Shown: positions 29,650-39,270, counted from the stretch's first letter. The stretch: 64,000 bases of DNA from Pseudomonas mosselii (GCF_019823065.1 NZ_CP081966.1:2821501-2885500); one strand, 5' to 3'. Numbers and translations: made by a program. The notes: generated by a model not told the origin, from the letters alone.

Positions 29650-31032
29650 ATGAACGCACCTTTCTCGCCCAAACGCGACACCCGCGACTACCAGGCCAGC
29701 GACGCCGCCCACCACATCCACGCCTTCCTCGACCAGAAGGCGCTCAACGCCGAGGGCCCACGGGTCATCACCCGCGGTGAAGGCCTGTACCTGTGGGACA
29801 ACGACGGCCGCCGCTACCTGGACGGTATGTCCGGCCTGTGGTGCACCCAGCTCGGCTACGGTCGCAAGGACCTGACCGCCGCCGCCGCCGCGCAGATGGA
29901 CCAGCTGGCGTACTACAACATGTTCTTTCACACCACCCACCCGGCGGTGATCGAACTGTCCGAGCTGTTGTTCAGCCTGTTGCCGGGTCACTACAGCCAC
30001 GCCATCTATACCAACTCCGGCTCCGAGGCCAACGAGGTGCTGATCCGCACCGTGCGCCGCTACTGGCAGGTGGTCGGCCAGCCGAGCAAGAAGATCATGA
30101 TCGGCCGCTGGAATGGCTACCACGGCTCGACCCTGGCGGCCACGGCGTTGGGCGGGATGAAGTTCATGCATGAAATGGGCGGGCTGATCCCGGACGTTGC
30201 GCATATCGACGAGCCTTACTGGTTCGCCGCGGGTGGCGAGCTGACCCCGGCCGAGTTTGGCCGCCGCTGCGCCCTGCAGTTGGAGGAGAAGATCCTCGAA
30301 CTGGGCGCCGAGAACGTCGCCGGTTTCATCGCCGAGCCGTTCCAGGGCGCCGGCGGCATGATCTTCCCGCCCGAGAGCTATTGGCCGGAGATCCAGCGCA
30401 TCTGCCGCCAGTACGATGTGCTGCTGTGCGCCGACGAGGTGATCGGCGGTTTCGGTCGTACCGGCGAGTGGTTCGCCCACCAGCACTTCGGTTTCGAGCC
30501 CGACACCCTGTCCATCGCCAAGGGCCTGACCAGCGGCTACGTGCCCATGGGCGGCCTGGTGCTGAGCAAGCGCATCGCCGAGGCGTTGGTGGAGCGGGGC
30601 GGGGTGTTCGCCCACGGCCTGACCTATTCCGGCCACCCGGTGGCGGCGGCGGTGGCGGTGGCCAACCTCAAGGCCTTGCGCGATGAAGGCATCGTGCGTC
30701 AGGTCAAGGACGACACCGGTCCGTACCTGCAGCGCATCCTGCGTGAGGTGTTCGCCGATCACCCGCTGATCGGCGAGGTGCAGGGCGCCGGACTGGTGGC
30801 GGCGCTGCAGTTCGTCGAGGACAAGGCCACGCGCAAGCGCTTCGCCAACGAGAACGACCTGGCCTGGCAGTGCCGCACCTTCGGTTTCGAGGAAGGAGTG
30901 ATCATCCGTTCGACCCTGGGGCGGATGATCATGGCGCCGGCGCTGGTGGCCAGCCGAAGCGAGCTGGACGAGCTGGTGGACAAGACCCGGATCGCGGTGG
31001 ATCGCGTGGCGGGGAGGGTCGCCAGACGCTGA
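29650..31032 (+). CDS. Class III (omega) aminotransferase, SpuC-like
   Basis: 460 residues. PLP fold-type I marks: TNSGSEANEVLIRT, GYHGSTLAATALGG, IAEPFQGAGGMIFPPESYW, LLCADEVIGGFGRTGEWF, and the PLP lysine near residue 291 in SIAKGLTSGYVPMGG. The N-terminus (ALNAEGPRVITRGEGLYLWD) matches the putrescine/diamine:pyruvate aminotransferase branch. With the aldehyde dehydrogenase it would turn a primary amine or omega-amino acid into a carboxylate. gaggagcac precedes the ATG at 29650. Confidence 0.88.
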   Translation: MNAPFSPKRDTRDYQASDAAHHIHAFLDQKALNAEGPRVITRGEGLYLWDNDGRRYLDGMSGLWCTQLGYGRKDLTAAAAAQMDQLAYYNMFFHTTHPAVIELSELLFSLLPGHYSHAIYTNSGSEANEVLIRTVRRYWQVVGQPSKKIMIGRWNGYHGSTLAATALGGMKFMHEMGGLIPDVAHIDEPYWFAAGGELTPAEFGRRCALQLEEKILELGAENVAGFIAEPFQGAGGMIFPPESYWPEIQRICRQYDVLLCADEVIGGFGRTGEWFAHQHFGFEPDTLSIAKGLTSGYVPMGGLVLSKRIAEALVERGGVFAHGLTYSGHPVAAAVAVANLKALRDEGIVRQVKDDTGPYLQRILREVFADHPLIGEVQGAGLVAALQFVEDKATRKRFANENDLAWQCRTFGFEEGVIIRSTLGRMIMAPALVASRSELDELVDKTRIAVDRVAGRVARR

Positions 31033-31075
31033 GTCTGGCTTGGGAGCCTGGGGGCGCAATGCGCCCCCAGGGTCG

Positions 31076-31873
31076 TCACGGGTCCTGCGGATCATGTCCC
31101 AGTGACTGCAGGAACAGCGAAAACAACTCCGGCTGCGATGAGATGTCCAGCTTGGCGTACAGGTGCCGACGATGGACCTTGATGGTCTCCGGCGAAATGG
31201 CCAGCCGCTCTGCCATGGCCTTGGATGAGTACCCGCGCAGGATCATTCGGGCGATTTCCAGCTCGCGCTCCGACAACACTTTCGCTCCAAACAGGCTCAT
31301 GGCGTCGCGTACTTGGTGGGCCATGCCCGTCGCTGGCGCCGGGCGCAGGCTCAGCTGCAGCCAGTGCTGGGCCATCAGCGCGACTACCCACGGGCACACC
31401 ACCGCCAGCAACCCATGACTGGCGCTGTCAAACCGCTCGCGGCGGCCCAGCGACAACGACAGGGCGCCACTTTCACCCAACTGCACGATGAACTGCACTT
31501 CGTCTTCCAGCACATGGTCGTGGAAGTACTTGAGGTAGTACTCGCTCTGGCGGAACTGGTCCGGCGCCACTTCCTCCAGGCGATGCAGACCATCGCCGAT
31601 GCGCTCCTGGCAGGCCTGGTAGAACGGGTCGAGCTGGTACAGCCCGCTCAGGTACAAGGCCATGGCCTCGGGATTGCCTTCGCCCCGGGCATCGAAGATC
31701 TCCAGCGCGCGGGGCAGGCCGGCGCGCGGGTAGACCATCGCCAGCGCGTTGTCGAACGCCAGCCATTGCTGCAGCAACAGGATCAGCTGGCGCCAGAAGC
31801 GCGGCTGGCCGATCTGCTCGACGGTGCGGGCCAGGCCTGCGTGGGTACTGGCTTCGGTGAACAGGTTATGCAT
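31076..31873 (-). CDS. LuxR-type transcriptional regulator, paralogue of the one at 27220
   Basis: 265 residues from the ATG at 31873; the upstream sequence has no strong ribosome binding site, so the start is the least certain part. C-terminal helix-turn-helix LSERELEIARMILRGYSSKAMAERLAISPETIKVHRRHLYAKL. The sensor part shares DPFYQAC...EEVAPDQFRQSEYYLKYF and EDEVQFIVQ with the other LuxR protein of this block. It is divergent from the permease-peptidase pair, with a palindrome between them. Confidence 0.85.
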   Translation of the reverse strand: MHNLFTEASTHAGLARTVEQIGQPRFWRQLILLLQQWLAFDNALAMVYPRAGLPRALEIFDARGEGNPEAMALYLSGLYQLDPFYQACQERIGDGLHRLEEVAPDQFRQSEYYLKYFHDHVLEDEVQFIVQLGESGALSLSLGRRERFDSASHGLLAVVCPWVVALMAQHWLQLSLRPAPATGMAHQVRDAMSLFGAKVLSERELEIARMILRGYSSKAMAERLAISPETIKVHRRHLYAKLDISSQPELFSLFLQSLGHDPQDP

Positions 31874-31963
31874 GCGGCGGCGCCATGAGAGTGAAGGAAG
31901 CGGGCTCGCCCGCGACAAGGCTCCCGCAGTGTTCAGAGCTTTTCACCTCGGCGTCAAGGGGCG

Positions 31964-31978
31964 TACCCCCTAAGGGTA
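31964..31978. promoter_or_regulatory. Operator-like box between LuxR and permease genes
   Basis: taccc-cctaa-gggta: 5-bp inverted arms. It lies 90 bp upstream of the LuxR start and 100 bp upstream of the permease start. It shares acccc...aagggt with the palindrome at 27140-27155, which supports a common binding protein. Confidence 0.5.
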
Positions 31979-32078
31979 ATTGGCCCGGGCGTTCGCTCGG
32001 CCTACAGTCCAGCCCAGGTCCAGCGGCCGCGTGACCGGTTTTCCCCTCACAACCAATAACAACCAGAGGAAAAACGCC

Positions 32079-33443
32079 ATGAGCTCCAGCGCAGCGCCCA
32101 CGGGCGCGCTCCAGCAACGGCTGGGGGTGTTCGACGTGGTCGCCATCACCGTGTCGGCGGTGACCCCGGCCAGTTCCGTGTTCGTCATCGCCCCGTTCGC
32201 CATCCAGCAGGCCGGCAGCGGCGCCTTTCTTTCCTTCATCATGGCTGCGGCCCTGGCGCTGATGTTCGCCTGGTGCTACGCCGAACTGGGGCGTGCCCAC
32301 AGCTCCGCCGGCGGTGAGTACGTGTACGCCAAGCGGGTGTTCGGTGGGCTGGCCGGCTACGCCACCTTCCTCACCGTGCTGGCCTCGATGCTGTTCATCC
32401 CGCCGGTGCTCGCCGCCGGTGCCGCCACCTACCTGAACAACGCCTTGGGTACCACGTTCGACACCCAGGCAGTGGCCCTGGTGATCGTGGTGTCGAGCTA
32501 TGCGCTGGGCATCCTCAATATTCGCCTGAACGCCTGGATCACCGGGCTTTTCCTGTTCTGCGAGGTCGCCGCGTTGCTGGTGATCGTGACACTGGGTTTC
32601 GGCAACGCCAGCCAGCCAGTGGCGAGCTTGCTGCAACCGCAGATGCTCGAGCAGGGCAGCCTGGTCGTCGCACCCTGGGCGCTGGTGCTGGGGGCGGTGG
32701 GCATGGCCCTGTTCGCCTTCAACGGCTACGGTGGCGCGGTGTTGCTCGCCGAGGACATGAAAGACCGTGGCCGTACCGTGCACCGCGCAGTGCTGTGGTC
32801 GCTGGCGGTGGTGGTGGCGATCGAGGTGATTCCACTGGCGGCGCTGCTGATCGGCGCGCCGTCGCTGCAGGCGATGCTGGCCAGCGGTGATCCGATCGGC
32901 TACCTGCTGACCGCCCATGGCAACGAGACCCTGGCGCGACTGGTCAGCGCCGGTATCTTCCTCTCGGTGTTCAACGCCATCGTCGCCATCGTCATTCAGG
33001 TCGGCCGGGTGGTCTACAGCAGCGGCCGCGATGCGATCTGGACGCCAACCCTCAATCGCGCCTTCACGCTGATCCATCCGCGCTGGGAGTCGCCGTGGCT
33101 GGCGACCCTGTTCCTGGCCGTCCCTTCGGCATTGCTGAGCCTGTCCGGCAGCCTGGAGCAACTGACTTCGTTCACCGTGCTGCTGTTGCTGTTGATTTAC
33201 CTGGTGGTGGCGGCCTGCGCGCTGTGCAGCCGGGTACTGCGGCGCGACCGTGAGCACCCGTATCGCATGCCGCTGTGGCCGTTGCCGGCCCTGCTGGCGG
33301 TCAGCGGCGCCGGCTGGCTGCTGGTGACCTTGCTGCGCGAGGCGTCGCTGCGCGACCTGTCGATCATTCTCGGGCTGCTGGCCGTGTCGATGGTGCTGTA
33401 CAGCACCCACGGCCGCCTCAGCCCGACTTTCCAGAAATTGTGA
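32079..33443 (+). CDS. APC-family amino acid/amine permease
   Basis: 454 residues with about twelve hydrophobic segments. The first segment carries the family's start FDVVAITVSAVTPASSVFVIAP, followed by AWCYAELGRAHSSAGGEYVYAKRVFG, the typical APC TM2-TM3 signature. It would import an amine or amino acid across the inner membrane. It is followed after 17 bp by the P1 peptidase, so the two are co-transcribed. agagga precedes the ATG at 32079. Confidence 0.9.
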   Translation: MSSSAAPTGALQQRLGVFDVVAITVSAVTPASSVFVIAPFAIQQAGSGAFLSFIMAAALALMFAWCYAELGRAHSSAGGEYVYAKRVFGGLAGYATFLTVLASMLFIPPVLAAGAATYLNNALGTTFDTQAVALVIVVSSYALGILNIRLNAWITGLFLFCEVAALLVIVTLGFGNASQPVASLLQPQMLEQGSLVVAPWALVLGAVGMALFAFNGYGGAVLLAEDMKDRGRTVHRAVLWSLAVVVAIEVIPLAALLIGAPSLQAMLASGDPIGYLLTAHGNETLARLVSAGIFLSVFNAIVAIVIQVGRVVYSSGRDAIWTPTLNRAFTLIHPRWESPWLATLFLAVPSALLSLSGSLEQLTSFTVLLLLLIYLVVAACALCSRVLRRDREHPYRMPLWPLPALLAVSGAGWLLVTLLREASLRDLSIILGLLAVSMVLYSTHGRLSPTFQKL

Positions 33444-33460
33444 GCATCCAAGGAGTACAC

Positions 33461-34570
33461 ATGCGTGCGCGTCAACTGGGCATCACCCTCGGCCACGGCA
33501 CCCCGGGCCCGTTCAATGCCATCACCGACGTACCGGGAGTACGGGTCGGCCACAGCACCCTGGTCGACGAACAACGCCCGGTGCCGATCCGCACCGGGGT
33601 GACCCTGATCGAGCCACGCGCGGGTGTGGCCCGCCAGCAACCGTGCTTTGCCGGTTGCCATGTGCTCAACGGCAATGGCGACGCCACGGGGCTGGAGTGG
33701 ATCCGCGAGGCCGGGCTGCTGACCACGCCGATTGCCATCACCAACACCCACAGCGTCGGCGTCGTGCGCGACGCGCTGATCGCCGCCGAGCGCGAGCGCC
33801 TGCCCGACGACGCGGTGTACTGGTGCATGCCAGTGGTGATGGAAACCTATGATGGCCTGCTCAATGACATCTGGGGGCAGCACGTGACGCCGGCGCAGGT
33901 GCGCGAGGCGCAGCAGGCCGCAGAGTCCGGCCCGGTGCAGGAAGGCCCGGTGGGTGGTGGCACGGGAATGATCTGTCATGAGTTCAAGGGCGGTATCGGC
34001 ACGGCCTCGCGGCGCCTGGCAGATGACCAGGGGGGCTGGACCGTCGGCGTCCTGGTCCAGGCCAACCATGGCCAGCGGCGCGAGCTGCGGGTCGACGGCT
34101 ATCCGGTTGGGCGTCAGCTGGGTCACCTGCCGTCGCCCTTCGCCGAGGCCGAGGCGGGCACCCCGGGTATGGGTTCGATCGTGGTGGTGATCGCCACCGA
34201 CGCGCCCTTGCTGCCGCACCAGTGCCAGCGCCTGGCGCAGCGGGCGTCGATCGGTATCGCCCGTACCGGCGGCGGTACCGAGGACTCCAGCGGCGATATC
34301 TTCCTGGCGTTTTCCACCGGCAACCAGGACCTGCCCGCAGCGGACTATGCGCGCAAAGGGCTGGCGCAGTGCACGGCGGTGCGCATGCTCAACAACGACC
34401 ATATCTCGGCGCTGTTCATGGCGGCGGCGGAGGCGGTGGAGGAGGCGATCGTCAACGCCTTGCTGGCGGGGCGGACGATGCAGGGCAAGGGCGGGCTGGT
34501 GGTGCCGGCGCTGGAGGGAGACACGCTGTTGACGGCGTTGCACGAGGCGGGGTGGAAGCCTCGCAACTAG
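33461..34570 (+). CDS. P1-family aminopeptidase (DmpA/BapA type)
   Basis: 369 residues. The family (peptidase S58, N-terminal nucleophile) starts with GHGTPGPFNAITDVPGVRVGHSTL, has GPVGGGTGMICHEFKGGIGTASR in the middle, and cleaves itself before a serine. Here that site is probably G-Ser in GTPGMGSIVVVIATD. DmpA releases D- or L-amino acids from amides and BapA acts on beta-peptides. With a permease, aminotransferase and aldehyde dehydrogenase nearby, it may free an amino compound from a small amide or dipeptide in the cytoplasm; no signal peptide is seen. aaggag precedes the ATG. Confidence 0.9.
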   Translation: MRARQLGITLGHGTPGPFNAITDVPGVRVGHSTLVDEQRPVPIRTGVTLIEPRAGVARQQPCFAGCHVLNGNGDATGLEWIREAGLLTTPIAITNTHSVGVVRDALIAAERERLPDDAVYWCMPVVMETYDGLLNDIWGQHVTPAQVREAQQAAESGPVQEGPVGGGTGMICHEFKGGIGTASRRLADDQGGWTVGVLVQANHGQRRELRVDGYPVGRQLGHLPSPFAEAEAGTPGMGSIVVVIATDAPLLPHQCQRLAQRASIGIARTGGGTEDSSGDIFLAFSTGNQDLPAADYARKGLAQCTAVRMLNNDHISALFMAAAEAVEEAIVNALLAGRTMQGKGGLVVPALEGDTLLTALHEAGWKPRN

Positions 34571-34580
34571 CGTTATGACC

Positions 34581-34654
34581 ATCGCGGGGCAAGCCCGCTT
34601 CCACAGATCCTGTGCCGGCTGGCTACAGGCGTGGGAGCGGGCTTGCCCCGCGAT
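34581..34654. repeat. REP/BIME palindrome between convergent genes
   Basis: Arms 34581-34604 and 34631-34654 are inverted with one mismatch in 24 (core atcgcggggcaagcccgct). It separates the P1 peptidase from the convergent MFS gene, where it can serve both transcripts. Confidence 0.92.
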
Positions 34655-34669
34655 GAGGTTGTCTGCTGT

Positions 34670-35998
34670 CTAGCGGGCTCCAGCCAACACGGCACTACCA
34701 CCTCGCGAAACCCGCAACGCCACCAGGCTGCCGACCACGATCAACCCCGCCAGCGCATACAGCGCCGCGTCGGTCGAACCGGTCTGGTCCTTGATGAAGC
34801 CCACCAGGTAAGGGCTGAGGAATCCCGCCATTTGCCCCACCGAGTTGATGATCGCCAGGCCCGCCACCGCGGTGCCTGCAGTCAGCAGTGCAGTCGGCAT
34901 CGGCCAGAACATCGGCAGGCCGGTCAGCGCGCCCATGGTGGCGATGGACAGGCCGAGGATGGCGATGGTCGGGCTGCCGGCGAAGTTCACCGCGATCAGC
35001 AGGCCCAGGGCGCCCATCAGCATCGGCACCACAAGGTGCCAGCGGCGTTCGTTGCGCAGGTCCGCCGATCGTCCGACCAGGATCATGAACACCCCGGCCA
35101 GCAGGTAGGGAATGGCGCTCAGCCAGCCAATCAGCAGCGGGCTGTCAAAGCCCATGTTCTTGATGATCGACGGCAGCCAGAAGTTGATGGCGTAGACACC
35201 GCTCTGGATACAGAAGTAGACGAAGCCGAAGGTCCAGATCAGCGGGTTGCTCAGCACCGACAGCACGCTGTCGCCGCGGGTGGCCGGTTTGCTGGCGGCG
35301 TCGGCCTTCAGGTCCGCCTCGATCAGCTGGCGCTCGGCCGGGCTCAGCCAGCGGGCGCTCTGGTAACCGTCACTGAGCAGTACGATCGCCAGCGCGCCGA
35401 GTACCACGGTGGGCAGCCCCTGAATCAGGAACATCCACTGCCAGCCGGCCAGGCCATGCTGGCCGGCGGCGAAGTGGTCGAGGATCCAGCCGGAGAACGG
35501 TCCGCCGAGCAGGCCGGACACCGGGATCGCCGACATGAACAGCGCCATGATGCGGCCGCGGCGGTCGGCCGGGAACCAGCGCGAGAGATACAGCACCACG
35601 CCGGGGAAGAAGCCCGCCTCGGCGGCGCCGGTGAGCAGACGCAGGGCATAGAACTCGGTGGGGGTGGTGACGAACAGCAGGCAGGTGGACAGGCTGCCCC
35701 AGGCGATCATCATCAGCGCGATCCAGCGCCGCGGGCCGAAGCGGTTGAGCGCCAGGTTGCTGGGCAGGCCGCAGAGCACGTAGCCGATGAAGAAGATGCC
35801 GGCGCCGAGGCCGTACACGGTTTCGCTGAACTTCAGCGCGTCGAGCATCTGCAACTTGGCGAAGCCGACGTTGACGCGGTCCAGGTAGTTGAACAGGTAG
35901 CAGATGAAAATGAACGGGATCAGCCGCAGGGTAATGCGCCGGTACAGCGCGTTGCGGGTGCTCTCGATGCCTTGGTCAGGGGCGGGGCTGTGTGCCAT
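34670..35998 (-). CDS. MFS transporter, ACS (anion:cation symporter) type
   Basis: 442 residues from the ATG at 35998, twelve membrane segments. Marks of the ACS family: FNYLDRVNVGFAKLQM in TM1-2, GYVLCGLPSNLALNRFGPRRWIA, and RLLTGAAEAGFFPGVVLYLSRWFPADRRGRIMALFM. Such carriers import sugar acids such as glucarate or glycerate. It is divergent from a CdaR-type sugar-diacid regulator and near a glycerate kinase, which supports a glycerate/hexarate substrate. Confidence 0.88.
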   Translation of the reverse strand: MAHSPAPDQGIESTRNALYRRITLRLIPFIFICYLFNYLDRVNVGFAKLQMLDALKFSETVYGLGAGIFFIGYVLCGLPSNLALNRFGPRRWIALMMIAWGSLSTCLLFVTTPTEFYALRLLTGAAEAGFFPGVVLYLSRWFPADRRGRIMALFMSAIPVSGLLGGPFSGWILDHFAAGQHGLAGWQWMFLIQGLPTVVLGALAIVLLSDGYQSARWLSPAERQLIEADLKADAASKPATRGDSVLSVLSNPLIWTFGFVYFCIQSGVYAINFWLPSIIKNMGFDSPLLIGWLSAIPYLLAGVFMILVGRSADLRNERRWHLVVPMLMGALGLLIAVNFAGSPTIAILGLSIATMGALTGLPMFWPMPTALLTAGTAVAGLAIINSVGQMAGFLSPYLVGFIKDQTGSTDAALYALAGLIVVGSLVALRVSRGGSAVLAGAR

Positions 35999-36153
35999 GA
36001 TCGGGTTCTCTGTTGTTATGGTTGTCACCGCGTCGCCTGTGCCGGCGCTCGCCTTGAGCAGTCTCGGGGAGTGTAGCGCGGCTGTCTTTGTGCTTTTGCA
36101 CAGCCTCAGGTGCAGGCTGCTGTGCCGCCGACCAAAGTCGAAGGACACTTGGA

Positions 36154-37257
36154 ATGTTCGAGCTGGACCACGACCTGGCCCAGGACATCGTCAATCGGGC
36201 GATGGCCATCCTGCCGTGCAACGTCAACGTGATGGACAGCCAGGGCCTGATTCTCGGCAGTGGCGAGCCCGAGCGCATCAATACCCGCCACGAAGGCGCG
36301 CAGCTGGTGCTGGCCAACGGTCGTATCGTTGAACTGGATACGGACGCGGCCAAGTGCCTCAAAGGCGTGCAGCCCGGTGTCAACCTGCCGCTGATGCTCG
36401 ATGGCCGGCTGATCGGCGTGCTGGGACTGACCGGTGATCCGCAGCAACTGCGCACCTACGGCGAGCTGGTGCGCATGACCGCCGAGATGTTGCTGGCCCA
36501 GCGTCACCTGCAGGTGGAGCAGCAATGGCGTCGCCAGCGCTGCGACGACCTGCTGGCGCTGTTGCTGGGTGGCAGCGGTGATTCACCTCGCCTGGTCGAC
36601 GAGGCCCAGCAACTGGGGCTCAAGCCCAACCTGCCACGAATTCCCTGTCTGTTCGAACTGCGCGCCGGGCCGCCGGCCGAAGCGCTGTCGGCCTGGCTGA
36701 TGAACCGTTACCCGGACAGCTGGTGTGTCAGTCCTGCGCGCCAGTCGTTGCTGTGGTGCCGTCCGGCGGGCGTGGTGCTGGACGAGCCGCGCCTGTTCGA
36801 GCGCCTGCAGCGCCATGGCTGGGACGTGGAACGCCTGGCGCTGGGCAGTCCGGCGCAGAGCCTTGAGCAGTTGCGCCGTGGCTATCGACGGGTGCGCGAC
36901 CTGCTGGCCTATGGCCGAGAAGTGCTGCCTGACGAACGCCTGCTGAGCCTGGCCCGCTATCGCCTGCCGGCGTTGCTCTGGCGGCATCGCAACGACGATG
37001 CGCTGGATGAACTGCTCGAACCGTTGCAACGCATCCGCGCCAAGGATGCCAGCGGCCAGTTGCTGCTCACCTTGCGCGCCTGGTGCGCCCATGATGGTCA
37101 GAGCCAAGCCTGTGCCGAGGCGCTGGGGATCCATCGCAACAGCCTGCGTTATCGACTGGAGCGGATTGCCGAGTTGGGGGAGGTGGATCCGTTGCGGATG
37201 GAGGGGATGTTGAGTCTGTATCTGGGACTGCAGCTGTTGCCGGCAAAGGGGTTGTAG
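36154..37257 (+). CDS. CdaR-family sugar diacid regulator
   Basis: 367 residues. The N-terminal sugar-diacid recognition domain shows LAQDIVNRAMAILPCNVNVMDSQGLILGSGEPERI, like E. coli CdaR. The C-terminus has the PucR-type helix-turn-helix SQACAEALGIHRNSLRYRLERI. CdaR proteins activate glucarate/galactarate/glycerate genes. It sits between the divergent transporter and the glycerate kinase. The ATG at 36154 follows aagga at some distance; a longer start at 36088 is unlikely. Confidence 0.9.
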   Translation: MFELDHDLAQDIVNRAMAILPCNVNVMDSQGLILGSGEPERINTRHEGAQLVLANGRIVELDTDAAKCLKGVQPGVNLPLMLDGRLIGVLGLTGDPQQLRTYGELVRMTAEMLLAQRHLQVEQQWRRQRCDDLLALLLGGSGDSPRLVDEAQQLGLKPNLPRIPCLFELRAGPPAEALSAWLMNRYPDSWCVSPARQSLLWCRPAGVVLDEPRLFERLQRHGWDVERLALGSPAQSLEQLRRGYRRVRDLLAYGREVLPDERLLSLARYRLPALLWRHRNDDALDELLEPLQRIRAKDASGQLLLTLRAWCAHDGQSQACAEALGIHRNSLRYRLERIAELGEVDPLRMEGMLSLYLGLQLLPAKGL

Positions 37258-37368
37258 CGTCGCGAACAGGCATCCGCCCAAACAACGCCCTTGTGTTTTG
37301 TGCATCCGACCGAGGCCGCTCTGGCGCACACCTGTCAGCATGCACGGCAACAGGACAGGAGAATCCCC

Positions 37369-38508
37369 ATGAAGATCGTCATCGCCCCCGACTCGTTCAA
37401 GGACAGCCTCGACGCCGCCGGCGTCGCCCGCGCCATCGCCGCCGGCCTGGCCGAGGTCTGGCCGGCGTCCGAGCGCATCGAATGCCCGATGGCCGATGGC
37501 GGTGAAGGCACCATGGAGGCGATTGTCGCCGCCAGCCAGGGCGAGTTGCGCCGCCAGGTGGTGCGCGGCCCGTTGGGCGAGCCGGTCGAGGCGGGCTGGG
37601 GCTGGCTGGCCGCGAGCCGCACGGCGGTGATCGAGATGGCCCAGGCCAGTGGCATCCAGCTGGTGCCCAACGGCCAGCGCGACGCCTGCCGCAGCAGCAC
37701 CTGGGGCACCGGTGAGCTGGTGGCCGCGGCGCTGGCGGCCGGTGCCTCGCGCATCGTCCTGGCCATCGGCGGCAGCGCCACCAACGATGGCGGCAGCGGC
37801 ATGCTGCGCGCGCTGGGCCTGCGACTGCTGGATGCACAGGGCGCGCCCTTGGCCGAGGGCGGACTGGCCCTGGCGCAACTGGCGCGAATCGATGCCAGCG
37901 ATCTGGATCCGCGCCTGGCGCAGGTGCGGGTGGACGTCGCCGCCGATGTCGACAACCCGCTGTGCGGCGCCAACGGCGCTTCGGCGATCTTCGGCCCGCA
38001 GAAGGGTGCCAGTCCCGAGCAGGTGCAGGCCCTGGACCTGGCCCTGGCGCATTTCGCCGATCATTGCGCGGCGCTGCTGGGCAAGGATGTGCGTGACCAG
38101 CCGGGCAGCGGCGCGGCCGGGGGCATGGGGTTCGCCGCCAAGGCGTTCATGGGCGCGCGGTTCCGCCCGGGCGTCGAGGTCGTTGCCGAGCTGGCCGGCC
38201 TGGATGAGCTGGTGCAGGGCGCGGACCTGGTGATCACCGGCGAAGGCCGTTTCGATGCCCAGACCCTGCGCGGCAAGACGCCGCTCGGCGTGGCGCGGGT
38301 GGCCAAGCGCCACGGCGTGCCGGTGGTGGTGCTGGCGGGGACCCTGGGGGCCGGCTACGAGCAGTTGTACGCACAGGGCATCGATGCCGCCTTTGCCTTG
38401 GCCAGTGGGCCGATGAGCCTGGAACAGGCCTGCGCCGAGGCAAAGACGTTATTGAAGGCGCGGGCCGGGGATGTGGCGCGGTTGTGGCAGGTGGCGCGCC
38501 AGCGCTGA
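37369..38508 (+). CDS. Glycerate kinase, type I (GarK/GlxK)
   Basis: 379 residues, the usual length. N-terminus MKIVIAPDSFKDSL, then GGEGTMEAIV, GTGELVAAAL and IVLAIGGSATNDGGSGMLRALG, and near the end DLVITGEGRFDAQTLRGKTPLGVA. It phosphorylates D-glycerate with ATP, making 2-phosphoglycerate in the GarK family. It lies 111 bp after the CdaR-type gene with caggagaa as ribosome binding site, and completes a transporter-regulator-kinase set for glycerate or hexarate use. Confidence 0.93.
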   Translation: MKIVIAPDSFKDSLDAAGVARAIAAGLAEVWPASERIECPMADGGEGTMEAIVAASQGELRRQVVRGPLGEPVEAGWGWLAASRTAVIEMAQASGIQLVPNGQRDACRSSTWGTGELVAAALAAGASRIVLAIGGSATNDGGSGMLRALGLRLLDAQGAPLAEGGLALAQLARIDASDLDPRLAQVRVDVAADVDNPLCGANGASAIFGPQKGASPEQVQALDLALAHFADHCAALLGKDVRDQPGSGAAGGMGFAAKAFMGARFRPGVEVVAELAGLDELVQGADLVITGEGRFDAQTLRGKTPLGVARVAKRHGVPVVVLAGTLGAGYEQLYAQGIDAAFALASGPMSLEQACAEAKTLLKARAGDVARLWQVARQR

Positions 38509-38622
38509 CTCTCAAGTCCTGCGGTAACCCTGAACAACGTCATGGCTGCTGTGCCTGCTGCCCCATTTCTCCAACCCCCGCATAGTCCGCGTGCGTCACC
38601 GGGACCAAGCCGGTGACAACCC

Positions 38623-39270
38623 TCAGGCCTCGGCATACATCCACCGCATCAGCGAATGCCGGCCACTGATTCCCAACTTGATTGCGGCGCGGCGCAGGTA
38701 ACTCTCCACTGTATTGACCTTCAGCAGCAAGTGCTGCGCCTGCTGTGGCGCCGTACGCCCGGCCAGCAGCCCTTTGCATACCTGCATCTCGCGTTCCGAG
38801 AGGCTGATTCCGGTTTGATGCAGTCGTTCAAGGAACCGTTGACCCAGGCTGTCCAGATCCGCCAGCCCGACGGTGGCGGGCTGCAACGCATTGATGTGCT
38901 TCTCGAGCATAGGCAGCAACAAGGGCGAAATATCTTCCAACCGGCTGCGTTCGATGGCAGAAAAACCATTGCGCGTGCCCGCCCGCAGCACGGTGATTTC
39001 GTAGCGGTAGCCATCCTTGCGTCGGGTCAGGTGCAAGCGCGACGAATCGTCGAAGCCCTCACCGGGATCGCCGGCACTGAACACCGTCTCGTTGATCAGT
39101 GTCGTGTCAGGCTGGCTGGCGCACGCCGGGTCGATTCGCAGTTGACGGATATGCGTCGCGTCAATGGTCAGGTGGGTCTGGATCAAGTCGTGCAGGTGCC
39201 TGGGAAAGTGGCGGCTACCGGTACTGGATATGGCTTTGCCGATCTGCGGAAACAGCAGGTGCGAATTCAT
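38623..39270 (-). CDS. LuxR-type transcriptional regulator (orphan)
   Basis: 215 residues from the ATG at 39270; another ATG four codons earlier is equally possible. C-terminal helix-turn-helix LSEREMQVCKGLLAGRTAPQQAQHLLLKVNTVESYLRRAAIKLG. The N-terminal part is not a recognised sensor and lacks homoserine-lactone-binding signatures as far as I can see. It is unlike the two LuxR paralogues further left. Target unknown; no neighbouring gene is clearly linked. Confidence 0.8.
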   Translation of the reverse strand: MNSHLLFPQIGKAISSTGSRHFPRHLHDLIQTHLTIDATHIRQLRIDPACASQPDTTLINETVFSAGDPGEGFDDSSRLHLTRRKDGYRYEITVLRAGTRNGFSAIERSRLEDISPLLLPMLEKHINALQPATVGLADLDSLGQRFLERLHQTGISLSEREMQVCKGLLAGRTAPQQAQHLLLKVNTVESYLRRAAIKLGISGRHSLMRWMYAEA

